Below are positions 26,839 through 33,427 of a stretch of DNA of 64,000 nucleotides, in pieces. A program made the position numbers and the translations under genes. The first letter of the stretch is position 1; each line of letters starts with the position of its first letter. Location: the IMG/VR virus record IMGVR_UViG_3300044713_000194, positions 43,637 to 107,636 of that record; one strand, given 5' to 3'. The notes under the pieces were generated by a model that worked only from the letters and a program-made list of their open reading frames with translations, searched no databases and was not told the origin of the DNA. The DNA is from a virus.

Positions 26839-26851
26839 GGTATTACCCCTT
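26839..26851 (+). promoter_or_regulatory. class 2 promoter-like box abutting a start codon
   Basis: GGTATTACCCCTT immediately before ATG at 26852, with TAATCCGG 18 nt upstream of GTATTA. No ribosome site lies between, so the mRNA may be leaderless. Confidence 0.6.
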
Positions 26852-27319
26852 ATGAGTATGACTGTCGAAGAGTTTAGGGAACGGATCGAACCCTGTTGGT
26901 CGGCGGCAACGTCCTTCTGGCCGGAGACCTGGACGGAGGAGAACCCGGCGCATGGTCAGTGTCTGGTCACTGCGCTCGTGGCTCGCGATGTCTTTGGTGG
27001 CTCGATCGTCTACGGCCACATATCCGGATTGGCCCACTACTGGAACTACTTGCCGCGTCTTGGGGAGATCGATTTCACCCGTTCACAGTTCGGACCCGGA
27101 CCGCATGAGATGGTGATCATTGGCATCACGACGCCCTCGGAGCGCGGCATGCTGCGGCGGCTGCCCGGGCCGCTCCTTTCAGATAAGCACTTTGCCGTCC
27201 TAAACGTCGATGGTGATCTGGAGCGTCGATACCTGCTTCTCAAGCGTCGCTACGCCTTCAATGGGGCTTATCCGCGCCAGAGAGACTTCAAGCCGTTCGG
27301 TGAACTGGCATGGGGCTGA
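26852..27319 (+). CDS. YunG-like protein
   Basis: A 155-residue protein. 'HGQCLVTALVARDVFGG' with a Cys near residue 37, 'AHYWNYLPRLGEIDFTRSQF' with the HYWN motif near 65 and an Asp nearby match the YunG family, whose papain-like arrangement (Cys, His, Asp) suggests a cysteine hydrolase or transferase fold. The substrate is unknown. It begins at or near the transcript start of a class 2 box and overlaps the next gene by 10 nt, so the two are probably co-expressed. Confidence 0.65.
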   Translation: MSMTVEEFRERIEPCWSAATSFWPETWTEENPAHGQCLVTALVARDVFGGSIVYGHISGLAHYWNYLPRLGEIDFTRSQFGPGPHEMVIIGITTPSERGMLRRLPGPLLSDKHFAVLNVDGDLERRYLLLKRRYAFNGAYPRQRDFKPFGELAWG

Positions 27320-27711
27320 AGAACTTCAAAAGCGTTCTGTGGCTTGACGACAACCGGATGCCCCTGATACTCGGCATCGATTGGGTGAAGAACTACGATC
27401 AGTTTGTGTCGTATCTTGAGAACAAGGGCATTCCAGACCTGATCTGCTTCGATCATGACTTGGCGATTGAGCACTATCCGGTCTTCGAAAATCGGCCAGG
27501 GATGCAGGTTCCCTACGACAGCTACAAAGAGAAAACCGGCCTCCACGCCGCCCGCTATATCATTGAGCGCCGTCTTCCGCTGCGTCAGTGGTCGGTTCAT
27601 TCTATGAACGTCCAGGGCCGAATCAACATCGAGACCGAGCTTAGACGGTATTGCCCGCAAGGCGAACTTCGCGGGCTGCAACTGCCTTACCGTGTCATCT
27701 CCGGTAACTAG
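27310..27711 (+). CDS. cyclic-phosphate-processing receiver-like protein (cREC)
   Basis: A 133-residue protein. SVLWLDDNRMP at the N-terminus, 'DLICFDHDLA' near residue 50, a TGLHAARYI helix and 'WSVHSMNVQGR' near 100 match the receiver-derived family predicted from gene neighbourhoods to process cyclic phosphate RNA ends. The acidic LDD and FDHD pairs would form the metal site; the His in VHSMN is conserved in that family. Here the same phage region also encodes RtcB. The stop is 6 nt before a strong hairpin (27718-27759). Confidence 0.7.
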   Translation: MGLKNFKSVLWLDDNRMPLILGIDWVKNYDQFVSYLENKGIPDLICFDHDLAIEHYPVFENRPGMQVPYDSYKEKTGLHAARYIIERRLPLRQWSVHSMNVQGRINIETELRRYCPQGELRGLQLPYRVISGN

Positions 27712-27717
27712 GCAACC

Positions 27718-27763
27718 CCTCCGAACAACCTTCGATCATACACATCAGTTGTTCGGAGGTTTT
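27718..27763 (+). terminator. terminator-like hairpin that also contains the next ribosome site
   Basis: CCTCCGAACAAC pairs with GTTGTTCGGAGG, followed by TTTT. The 3' arm plus T run includes GGAGGT positioned for the TTG at 27767. Confidence 0.7.
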
Positions 27764-27766
27764 ACG

Positions 27767-28039
27767 TTGAAGCCTACGGCCCCCCATCCATATCCCGCCA
27801 ATCGATATACGGCAAAACCGGATGACCATTCACCGATCTCCAACGAAGTCTTACTGATAATGACCGAACGGAATGAGAGACATCGGTCCAAGCTCTTAAA
27901 AAGATCGTCCCCGGCCAGCCGCGTCGAACTTCGTAACATTCTGCGACAGGCCCTTGTGTTCGCTCGGGGCATGCTCTCCGAACTGGATCATCTCCCAGAC
28001 ACCATGAGGACCAACCGGAGAAAACCCCTCAGTTCGTAG
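27767..28039 (+). CDS. hypothetical protein behind an SD-masking hairpin
   Basis: A 91-residue basic protein starting at TTG, 6-7 nt after GGAGGT. The second half (TERNERHRSKLLKR, ELRNILRQALVFARG) is helical. It can be read only if transcription passes the preceding hairpin and the ribosome site becomes accessible. Unknown function; the existence of the product is uncertain. Confidence 0.45.
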   Translation: MKPTAPHPYPANRYTAKPDDHSPISNEVLLIMTERNERHRSKLLKRSSPASRVELRNILRQALVFARGMLSELDHLPDTMRTNRRKPLSS

Positions 28040-28124
28040 TATACGCCGAGACCTTGACGACAATCCTGGTGTTGTCATTTACGGAAGCGATGACAACTTG
28101 TACGTTGTCAAGTCCGACAAAATA

Positions 28125-28149
28125 GAAGGCCCCGATCTCCGGGGCCTTC
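28125..28149. terminator. bidirectional terminator hairpin
   Basis: AAGGCCCC-GATCTCC-GGGGCCTT lies between convergent genes. A second hairpin GTTCCC/GGGAAC at about 28166-28186 follows. Confidence 0.6.
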
Positions 28150-28191
28150 ATTAGGCACACCAAACGTTCCCTCGCAGGGAACGATTCGCGA

Positions 28192-29022
28192 TTACAGTAA
28201 CACGAGCGCGGTCCCGCACTCGGCGCAGAACTTATTTGTGGCCTTATTAACGCGTCCGCAGGTTGAACACTTCGGCTTGCGGTTCACAGTCACAGCCCGC
28301 TGGACGGGCTGCTCGCCGACGCGCCCGCGAAGCCTCAGTACGATCGTGTGGCTCTGTGACTCGGTCGGGAACCAATCGCCGTTCACGAACACCTGATCGC
28401 TCTCGCTACCGGGCACCGTGATCCCCGCTTCGTTTACGGATGCCTCATTCATATTGAACGAGACGGGAGCCGTCACATCGACGCTAGAGGTATTGCAGAA
28501 AGAGACGGGAGCCAGGCCGCCTATAAGAGGCCCCTGTGTTCCGCCTTGAACGTTCCCGGACCATACGGGCTGGGAGCCGAGATGGACGCGCGGCCATTCC
28601 CAGTAGGGCCGATAGTAATCGTGGTTGTGGTAATGATGATGTTCAACGATCGACCGAGATTCTCCCTGCGGGATCTCAAAGCGGTACTCGACGCGAATCA
28701 AACCGTCCTCGGCCTTGATGCCGCGATGGTTCTCGATGCCCTCGGTCCGCTCGATGAACTTGAAACTATTGCCGGTCTTCAAGTTTCCGTTGCGAATAAA
28801 CCGCTGGAGGTCGATTTCGCCGTTGGCCGGAACAATCAATCCGGTGCCGTCCGTCGTATCGGTCCCATCTATCCAAACCTGGGCGATAGCACGGACGGAG
28901 TTGAGGTTCTTCAAAAGAACGGTGTAGGCGGAGCCGAATGGGAGAGTGACTGTGTCGTCCTGCTCACGGAGGATCTGGCCCCCGGATTTTACGCACACGA
29001 CGAATCTGTTGCGATAGGTCAT
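28192..29022 (-). CDS. protein with C-terminal zinc ribbon, possible virion component
   Basis: A 276-residue protein, mostly beta-rich, with a His/Tyr-rich insertion (EHHHYHNHDYYRPYWEW) around residue 130. The last 27 residues form a classic zinc ribbon: CSTCG, then CAECG. The combination resembles uncharacterised phage or bacterial surface proteins, but no family is certain. It is flanked by terminators and tRNAs and is apparently monocistronic. Confidence 0.55.
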   Translation of the reverse strand: MTYRNRFVVCVKSGGQILREQDDTVTLPFGSAYTVLLKNLNSVRAIAQVWIDGTDTTDGTGLIVPANGEIDLQRFIRNGNLKTGNSFKFIERTEGIENHRGIKAEDGLIRVEYRFEIPQGESRSIVEHHHYHNHDYYRPYWEWPRVHLGSQPVWSGNVQGGTQGPLIGGLAPVSFCNTSSVDVTAPVSFNMNEASVNEAGITVPGSESDQVFVNGDWFPTESQSHTIVLRLRGRVGEQPVQRAVTVNRKPKCSTCGRVNKATNKFCAECGTALVLL

Positions 29023-29179
29023 GATTTACCTTCTACGGCCCACCGGCTAAGGACCTGCGTTGCTGTTTTAAGCCGGTTAGATTAGGGACTGGCGTCCCTG
29101 TATAAGGGTCCGATAATCAGTTTCCGTTTTTACTTCCGCTTCTCCCGTTTCAAGCCGCTAAATGGGTCTGCCCGAAATA

Positions 29180-29255
29180 TGGAGCGAGCGATGGGACTCG
29201 AACCCACGACCAACAGCTTGGAAGGCTGAGACTCTAGCCGCTGAGTTACGCTCGC
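29180..29255 (-). tRNA. tRNA-Gly(UCC)
   Basis: Acceptor GCGAGCG/CGCTCGC, loop CT-TCC-AA, U73, encoded CCA. Confidence 0.92.
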
Positions 29256-29382
29256 AGTTTTAACCTTGACACCGGAGGTCGAATATGACCGATCGCCCTA
29301 GACAAAGGGGGATGGAAGTAGCGCGTCACAGAAACCCCGTCTTGGGGAGGTTTGCTACAGACAATTGCAAGTGAAGTTGAAA

Positions 29383-29499
29383 TCAAGTGGGGTTGACTTT
29401 GGACTCCTCGGCGGCGGCTTCATTACGCCTTCTCACGGCACAGGAGCGATCGCTTAAACCGAAGAAAAGCAGGACCAGAAGAACCAGTGCGAACTCCAT
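29383..29499 (-). CDS. 38-residue single-helix membrane protein
   Basis: Starts at an ATG with AGAGGT 6 nt upstream. Residues 2-14 (EFALVLLVLLFFG) form a short transmembrane helix followed by a basic, then acidic tail. It lies between the Ile and Gly tRNA genes in the same direction. Function unknown; small membrane proteins of this kind in phages can be lysis or host-envelope factors. Confidence 0.5.
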   Translation of the reverse strand: MEFALVLLVLLFFGLSDRSCAVRRRNEAAAEESKVNPT

Positions 29500-29518
29500 T
29501 ACGATACCTCTAAGAAAA

Positions 29519-29595
29519 TGGTCGGCCCAGGTCGCATCGAACGACCAACCTCGGCCTTATCAAGACCGCGCTCTAGCCAATTGAGCTATGGGCCG
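29519..29595 (-). tRNA. tRNA-Ile(GAU)
   Basis: Acceptor CGGCCCA/TGGGCCG, stem CGGTC/GGCCG, loop TT-GAT-AA, encoded CCA. Confidence 0.92.
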
Positions 29596-29598
29596 CAC

Positions 29599-30210
29599 TT
29601 AAACTCCACGCCGCGTCAGTAACCAAGACCGCTTCGACACTTTCACTCCGACAGGTTCGTTATCCGCACAACACGCGGGCTTGAAAACCGGGTGGCCGTG
29701 GTACTTACACCACTCCGTACGCCCCTCGGAGTCCGGTACGTCCAATTGCTGCTGTCCGTACTCGCAACGCTCACACGAGAACCCGAGCGGATTGTCCGTC
29801 GATCCGGCGCTGAGGCGCTCGTCTTTCCATCGTCCGCTGGGACAGCGCCTGCCTTCGGGGTCGCCTGTGTTGGGCTGCTCCCAAAAACCGCAGCTAAAAT
29901 TGTGCGGCTTATTGATTACCTTGGGATCGCGTAGGAGGCATTCATGGTTAAGAATGACGAACATGTTACATGAGGGAGAACTTCCGTTCTTCCGCCCGCC
30001 ACAAAGGTAGGCTCCCGTCTCGTCGTACGTGTTGGGGAGGCCGCACCGAGCATCCGCGTAGTTGGATGTCCGGACTCCACGCATGCGGAGCTTTGCAAAC
30101 ATGACCTCCTGGTCTTTGGTAAGCGCTCCCTTAGGCTTTGCGAAGAAACCATCCGCATCAAGCGGAGCGTCGAGGATGGGCCTGCCCTCGACCTGAGTTT
30201 GATCAGGCAT
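29599..30210 (-). CDS. Cys-rich protein of unknown function
   Basis: A 203-residue protein with ATG at 30210 behind GGAG; a longer TTG start is less likely. Ten or more Cys residues are spread over the C-terminal two thirds (CGLPNTYDETGAYLCGG, PSCNMF, FSCGFWE, RRCPSG, FSCERCEYGQQQ, EWCKYHG, PACC). The spacing suggests metal or Fe-S binding but matches no family I can name. It sits in the tRNA array, immediately upstream of tRNA-Ile. Confidence 0.55.
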   Translation of the reverse strand: MPDQTQVEGRPILDAPLDADGFFAKPKGALTKDQEVMFAKLRMRGVRTSNYADARCGLPNTYDETGAYLCGGRKNGSSPSCNMFVILNHECLLRDPKVINKPHNFSCGFWEQPNTGDPEGRRCPSGRWKDERLSAGSTDNPLGFSCERCEYGQQQLDVPDSEGRTEWCKYHGHPVFKPACCADNEPVGVKVSKRSWLLTRRGV

Positions 30211-30393
30211 AATCCGAGACTCCGTTGGACTCAGCAAGAGTGCGAAAGCCTATTTGCACGCACTCCCTACATAGGCCTGAAAAGTTCAACGGCGCATCGC
30301 CGCCCTAACCACCGGCGACATCTACGCGCGAGAGTCAGATCGCTATCACCATCGACCTGCGCCCGGGCTCCGGAACGGGTACGTCTGATTCAG

Positions 30394-30503
30394 GCCGGGC
30401 TCTTTGCCAATTAGAAGACCTCACCGCCGCGTGCAATCTACCTGCTGTGGGCAAGCCGCATCTGCGGTAATTGAGGGAGGGATTCGAACCCTCATTCCCC
30501 GGC
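30394..30503 (-). ncRNA. candidate circularly permuted tRNA (P3)
   Basis: On the minus strand the 3' half comes first (30503-30470): GCCGG, 5-nt variable, T arm GAGGG-TTCGAAT-CCCTC, acceptor CCTCAAT. After a 44-nt linker with hairpin CCGCA/TGCGG comes the 5' half (30425-30394): GGTGAGG, U8, D arm TTCT-AATTGGCAA-AGAG, CCGGC. The anticodon stem CCGGC/GCCGG is perfect; the acceptor has five pairs, one wobble and one mismatch. The 5' half continues CT-GAA. No CCA encoded. Confidence 0.5.
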
Positions 30504-31082
30504 ATCTCAATGTTTGCCCCCTGCGGCCACCCCTCGCGCAGGGTTACAGCCGTATTTGGTCAGGAGGTCTTTAGCGCGGATCATGGGGCGCTTCAACGGA
30601 CGAAGTCCTCGACCATCCCTCACGGCTCGACCGGGTATCTAATCCGGCCTACCCCTTTACGTTGCGCCTTACCGCCGTGGCCGCATCGCGCTGCTCCACG
30701 GTTCTCTTATGGGGCCGGTAGCCCGTTTCCGCTCTAATGCACCTGCGTGCGGCTGGGAGTCGAACCCAGCCAAGCTGCCGTTGCCCAGCCTGGTTGATGA
30801 CGATGCGCGGGTCGGGTCGGATTCGAACCGACGATCGGCGGTGGTGCCCACCGCTGCTTTAGTCCGCCTAAGCTACCGACCGCGCATCTTTCCGCCCGGT
30901 CCCATCGACCACGCGACTACCGTCTCTTGGCGTTTCGGACCCCACCCCCGGGGTCCAGACGGTGCCTGCTCGCTCGGAACCTTACCGGGCGGAAACCTAA
31001 ATGGGGTCTTTTATCCCTTACGGGTGTCGCTCAGAGCGCCTGCCGAAGCATAAAACTCCGCCACAACATTTTCCCCATACCT
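30504..31082 (-). other. long non-coding, hairpin-rich stretch with one tRNA-like body
   Basis: No convincing ORF on either strand. Contains the tRNA-like element at 30809-30882, a second T-arm-like hairpin (CTGGG-TTCGACT-CCCAG, about 30757-30773) without a partner, and many short hairpins (for example CCGTGG/CCACGG and CCCTGCG/CGCAGGG). Could be a large structured RNA or decayed tRNAs. Confidence 0.45.
30809..30882 (-). ncRNA. tRNA-like element with closed anticodon loop
   Basis: Normal order: acceptor 6 bp, D arm GCTT/AAGC, T arm GTCGG-TTCGAAT-CCGAC. The anticodon arm, however, is a 7-bp stem GCGGTGG/CCACCGC with a GCA triloop and no U33. The acceptor helix extends outward for another 7 bp, and CCA is missing. 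Probably not a working elongator tRNA. Confidence 0.5.
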
Positions 31083-31159
31083 TGGTGTGCAGTCTCGGGC
31101 TCGAACCGAGGGCCTCCTCTTTGTAAGAGAGGCGCTCTAACCAACTGAGCTAACCACAC
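31083..31159 (-). tRNA. tRNA-Val(UAC)
   Basis: Stem CCTCT/AGAGG, loop CT-TAC-AA, acceptor with two wobble pairs, encoded CCA. Confidence 0.92.
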
Positions 31160-31169
31160 ACATCGCGTT

Positions 31170-31270
31170 GGGTGACGAACCTCACCAGTTCCAGCTTCGA
31201 CGGGATCGAACCGCCTCCGTCCCTCGCGGGACTCTCGCCTGATGAGTACGACTGCCGCCGCTCATCACCC
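31170..31270 (-). ncRNA. candidate structured RNA
   Basis: Closing stem GGGTGA/TCACCC; inside are GTCCC-GCGA-GGGAC (GNRA loop), GATGAG/CTCATC and a T-arm-like GGCGG-TTCGATC-CCGTC. Not a complete tRNA. Confidence 0.3.
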
Positions 31271-31310
31271 AAATTCACACGGCCAAGATAACTACCATGG
31301 CCGTGTTAGT

Positions 31311-31469
31311 TCACCTCAACTTCGGACAGACCTCGTGGTAGTGGTCCTTCGACCCACAGTAGCTGCACTTACGCCTCGCCAGGTTGCCCTGCCCGTTCCA
31401 GGTCTTCGGACAGTGGTCCGTGTCGTGGCAATGACTGCCGCAGTAGGAACACCAAAGTCGCTTGGTCAT
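31311..31469 (-). CDS. 52-residue protein with two CCHC zinc knuckles
   Basis: Two perfect C-X2-C-X4-H-X4-C knuckles, CSYCGSHCHDTDHC near residue 7 and CSYCGSKDHYHEVC near residue 34, joined by a basic linker. This is the single-stranded nucleic-acid-binding motif of retroviral nucleocapsid and several RNA-processing proteins. It overlaps the upstream gene by 4 nt (ATGA), so the two are translated together. An RNA- or ssDNA-binding role is likely; in the middle of a tRNA array RNA is the more interesting possibility. Confidence 0.75.
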   Translation of the reverse strand: MTKRLWCSYCGSHCHDTDHCPKTWNGQGNLARRKCSYCGSKDHYHEVCPKLR

Positions 31470-31681
31470 TTGCGCACAATCACAAGTATGATGACGAGGA
31501 CTATTCCGGCCAGCAGTACCATGTCTATCATCCGCACACTCGGAAGCGCCGACGAATCCGAACTATGCAATTTGACTGACCGCTTTTTCGGTTGGTGTTG
31601 GGGGCAATAGTCCGAACCGAATGCCGACTTCTGCCAGCAGCGTCCTCGCCCGCTTCCCGTTCCGTAAATACAAGCTTTCAT
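31466..31681 (-). CDS. zinc-finger plus transmembrane small protein
   Basis: A 71-residue protein from the ATG at 31681 (AGGTGG 5 nt upstream). The N-terminus has Cys residues and CPQH (CIYGTGSGRGRCWQKS, DYCPQH), which may bind zinc; the C-terminus is one transmembrane helix (MVLLAGIVLVIILVIV). Its stop overlaps the start of the zinc-knuckle protein. It might anchor a partner at the membrane, by inference. Confidence 0.6.
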   Translation of the reverse strand: MKACIYGTGSGRGRCWQKSAFGSDYCPQHQPKKRSVKLHSSDSSALPSVRMIDMVLLAGIVLVIILVIVRK

Positions 31682-31691
31682 CGCAACCACC

Positions 31692-31769
31692 TGGCACCCC
31701 GAGTAGGACTTGAACCTACGCCCTCTTCCTTCGGTGGGAAGTGCTCTGATCCGACTGAGCTACCGGGGC
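31692..31769 (-). tRNA. tRNA-Arg(CCG) with A33
   Basis: Acceptor GCCCCGG/TCGGGGT, stem CTTCC/GGAAG, encoded CCA. The loop is CA-CCG-AA, so the near-universal U33 is replaced by A. Confidence 0.8.
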
Positions 31770-31836
31770 AAAATCAAAAACCTGAAATGACTACGATCCG
31801 AAATCGCGACAATTCAAAAGCCGAGTGAACCGTAGC

Positions 31837-32073
31837 CTATTTCTTCGCCTTCAACTCTGCCCGCATTGTCGCAGCATCTTTGGGCCACAACCATCTCTTA
31901 AAACTGGTCAATTTGCTCTCCGGGACGTGGGTGCGCTTGCAAGCGGCACAGCAGGCGATCACATTGAGAGCGTCCTCGGTCTCTACGGTGTAACCGTATG
32001 CCTGGGTATTCGGGCAGAAGTCGCACTTCACAGTCTTCTCCGAATATTTTTCTTCCAAAATCTGCTTCGCCAT
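31837..32073 (-). CDS. small zinc-ribbon protein
   Basis: A 78-residue protein: CDFC near residue 17 and CCAAC near 41 make a four-Cys zinc site. Basic N- and C-terminal helices flank it. Unknown function; a member of the cluster of small zinc proteins in the tRNA region. Confidence 0.65.
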   Translation of the reverse strand: MAKQILEEKYSEKTVKCDFCPNTQAYGYTVETEDALNVIACCAACKRTHVPESKLTSFKRWLWPKDAATMRAELKAKK

Positions 32074-32091
32074 ACTTCTCCTGCAACCTTA

Positions 32092-32168
32092 TGGTGTCCC
32101 CGGAGAGACTTGAACTCCCGACCTGTTGATTCGTAGTCAGCCGCTCTATCCAACTGAGCTACGAGGAC
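32092..32168 (-). tRNA. tRNA-Arg(ACG)
   Basis: Acceptor GTCCTCG/CGGGGAC, loop CT-ACG-AA, one C-A mismatch in the anticodon stem, encoded CCA. A34 would need deamination to inosine. Confidence 0.9.
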
Positions 32169-32176
32169 ACGGCCAT

Positions 32177-32359
32177 TTAGAAAAATCCGCCGATCGTCAG
32201 ATCGCCTGGATGCAAGCAGAGGCAATTGAGAACCGTCAACTCCTTCACGGTTAGTGGAGACTTCTTTTTCTCCGCGCTCGACCGAAGATCCGTGCAGACG
32301 ACCTCAACTAGCCTACTGAAGCAGTATGGGCATAGATCACCCGCTTTCAATTCACCCAT
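32177..32359 (-). CDS. small protein with CPYC motif
   Basis: A 60-residue protein from the ATG at 32359, 8 nt inside the end of the upstream gene and behind GGAGG. LCPYCF near residue 9 plus later Cys (VVC, NCLC) could bind zinc. Ends in hydrophobic GGFF. Unknown. Confidence 0.55.
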   Translation of the reverse strand: MGELKAGDLCPYCFSRLVEVVCTDLRSSAEKKKSPLTVKELTVLNCLCLHPGDLTIGGFF

Positions 32360-32804
32360 TTCGCGCCGCCTCCCTACCGCTGCCTGTGATAGCCCAAAGC
32401 GTGCGCGGACGACGGTGAAGATTGTCGATTCCCGCATCCACAATGAAACCCTTCTTGACAAGGGGCTCCATGCGCGGCGTGATCGATCCGTACCAGGTCT
32501 GCGTGCGTTCGGCGATAGCGTGACACGTGAGCGGCCTGTCGGCGGCCATAAGGCATTGCAAAACCACTTGCTCGGATTCGGCTACATTCATCCGGCTCGC
32601 GGCGATCTTTGAGGTTGCCCGATCCCCGTTACGCGCAAACGCCGCGCCAGGCCTTGGTGTACGGTAGCGTCGCGACGGATAGGCCGCGTCGAGAAGTTCC
32701 TCGGCTTTGACCGCGAAGCCTGGCGGGATCTCGTACCCCATCAGAAGCCTGACAAGCTCGCTGGCGACCGCGCGATTATCGGAGTGGCCGGACAAAACGC
32801 CCAT
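32352..32804 (-). CDS. winged-helix DNA-binding protein
   Basis: A 150-residue protein. Residues about 73-145 (SEQVVLQCLMAADRPLT, CHAIAERTQTWYGSITPRM, LVKKGFIVDAG, RRPRTLWAIT) have the helix-turn-helix and wing of MarR/PadR-like regulators. The start abuts a class 2 box (GTACTAACCCTC then ATG), so the mRNA may be leaderless. A phage transcription regulator is the likely role. Confidence 0.65.
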   Translation of the reverse strand: MGVLSGHSDNRAVASELVRLLMGYEIPPGFAVKAEELLDAAYPSRRYRTPRPGAAFARNGDRATSKIAASRMNVAESEQVVLQCLMAADRPLTCHAIAERTQTWYGSITPRMEPLVKKGFIVDAGIDNLHRRPRTLWAITGSGREAARNG

Positions 32805-32818
32805 GAGGGTTAGTACTG
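32805..32818 (-). promoter_or_regulatory. class 2 promoter-like box abutting a start codon
   Basis: CAGTACTAACCCTC directly before the ATG at 32804. Confidence 0.5.
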
Positions 32819-32838
32819 TCCGGCGTTCCGTTTCCCGA

Positions 32839-33018
32839 TTACTGCTTCGCTAAAGCCGCCTTATCGGCGTCGATATGCTTATCGATACATTCACCGCACC
32901 ACCAGGTGTCGGCCACGAGATCGTGATCGTTGCAGGGCTTGCCGCACTCGCAGCATTTGCCGTCCATCGGACAATCGCAGGTGCCATCCGGGCGGAAATG
33001 GTTCTTCAGTCGGCACAT
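32839..33018 (-). CDS. small Cys-rich zinc protein
   Basis: A 59-residue protein: CDCPMDGKCCECGKPC followed by WWCGECIDKH gives at least two CXXC-type pairs and a His, typical of a small treble-clef or ribbon. GGGGA precedes the ATG at 33018. Unknown function. Confidence 0.6.
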   Translation of the reverse strand: MCRLKNHFRPDGTCDCPMDGKCCECGKPCNDHDLVADTWWCGECIDKHIDADKAALAKQ

Positions 33019-33082
33019 CGTCAATCCCCACTTCTAGTTGACCACTCCGGATTCGGGCCGGTGGCCTCTGATCTACGGACCG

Positions 33083-33298
33083 TCAATGATTCGCATCCAT
33101 GTGTTCTCCTAGAAGCTGGAGAACCAGGGCGGCATCGGTAAAGCGCCGATCAAGATTTGCCCGAAATTGGCATCCGGCCTCCTGGCACCTGTAAAATGAG
33201 CTTGTCTCGTCCACGTCGATGCGCCGCGCGGTGGTTGAGTACATGAACGGAGCCATCGAAAACCGCACTGTGTCCGGCCAACCTTCCAGTACGTTCAC
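33083..33298 (-). CDS. small zinc-finger-like protein
   Basis: A 71-residue protein starting at GTG behind GGAGGT. YRCQEAGCQF plus C-terminal HMDANH form a C2H2-like ligand set. The class 2 box at 33311-33323 lies just upstream. Confidence 0.55.
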   Translation of the reverse strand: MNVLEGWPDTVRFSMAPFMYSTTARRIDVDETSSFYRCQEAGCQFRANLDRRFTDAALVLQLLGEHMDANH

Positions 33299-33310
33299 GG
33301 AACCTCCACT

Positions 33311-33323
33311 AAGAGGTAATACG
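33311..33323 (-). promoter_or_regulatory. class 2 promoter-like box
   Basis: CGTATTACCTCTT, upstream of the GTG at 33298. Confidence 0.5.
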
Positions 33324-33348
33324 CCGCGTCAGGGCGGAACTGAAATAT

Positions 33349-33427
33349 TGGAGGCCCCGGCGCGATTTGAACGCGCGACCTACCCGTTAGGACCGGGTTG
33401 CTCTTGTCCGGGCTGAGCTACAGGGCC
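33349..33427 (-). tRNA. tRNA-Arg(CCU)
   Basis: Acceptor GGCCCTG/CGGGGCC, stem ACCCG/CGGGT, loop GT-CCT-AA, encoded CCA. Its 5' end overlaps the end of the adjacent CDS by 10 nt. Confidence 0.9.

Noticed and set aside
30238-30393. Coding sequence or another tRNA directly upstream of the 29599-30210 gene
   Set aside because: No ORF or cloverleaf could be supported; it is spacer as far as I can see.
30633-30645. GGGTATCTAATCC resembles the antisense of the conserved 16S rRNA GGATTAGATACCC segment
   Set aside because: Only 13 nt match and the flanks do not follow 16S rRNA; probably chance within a hairpin.
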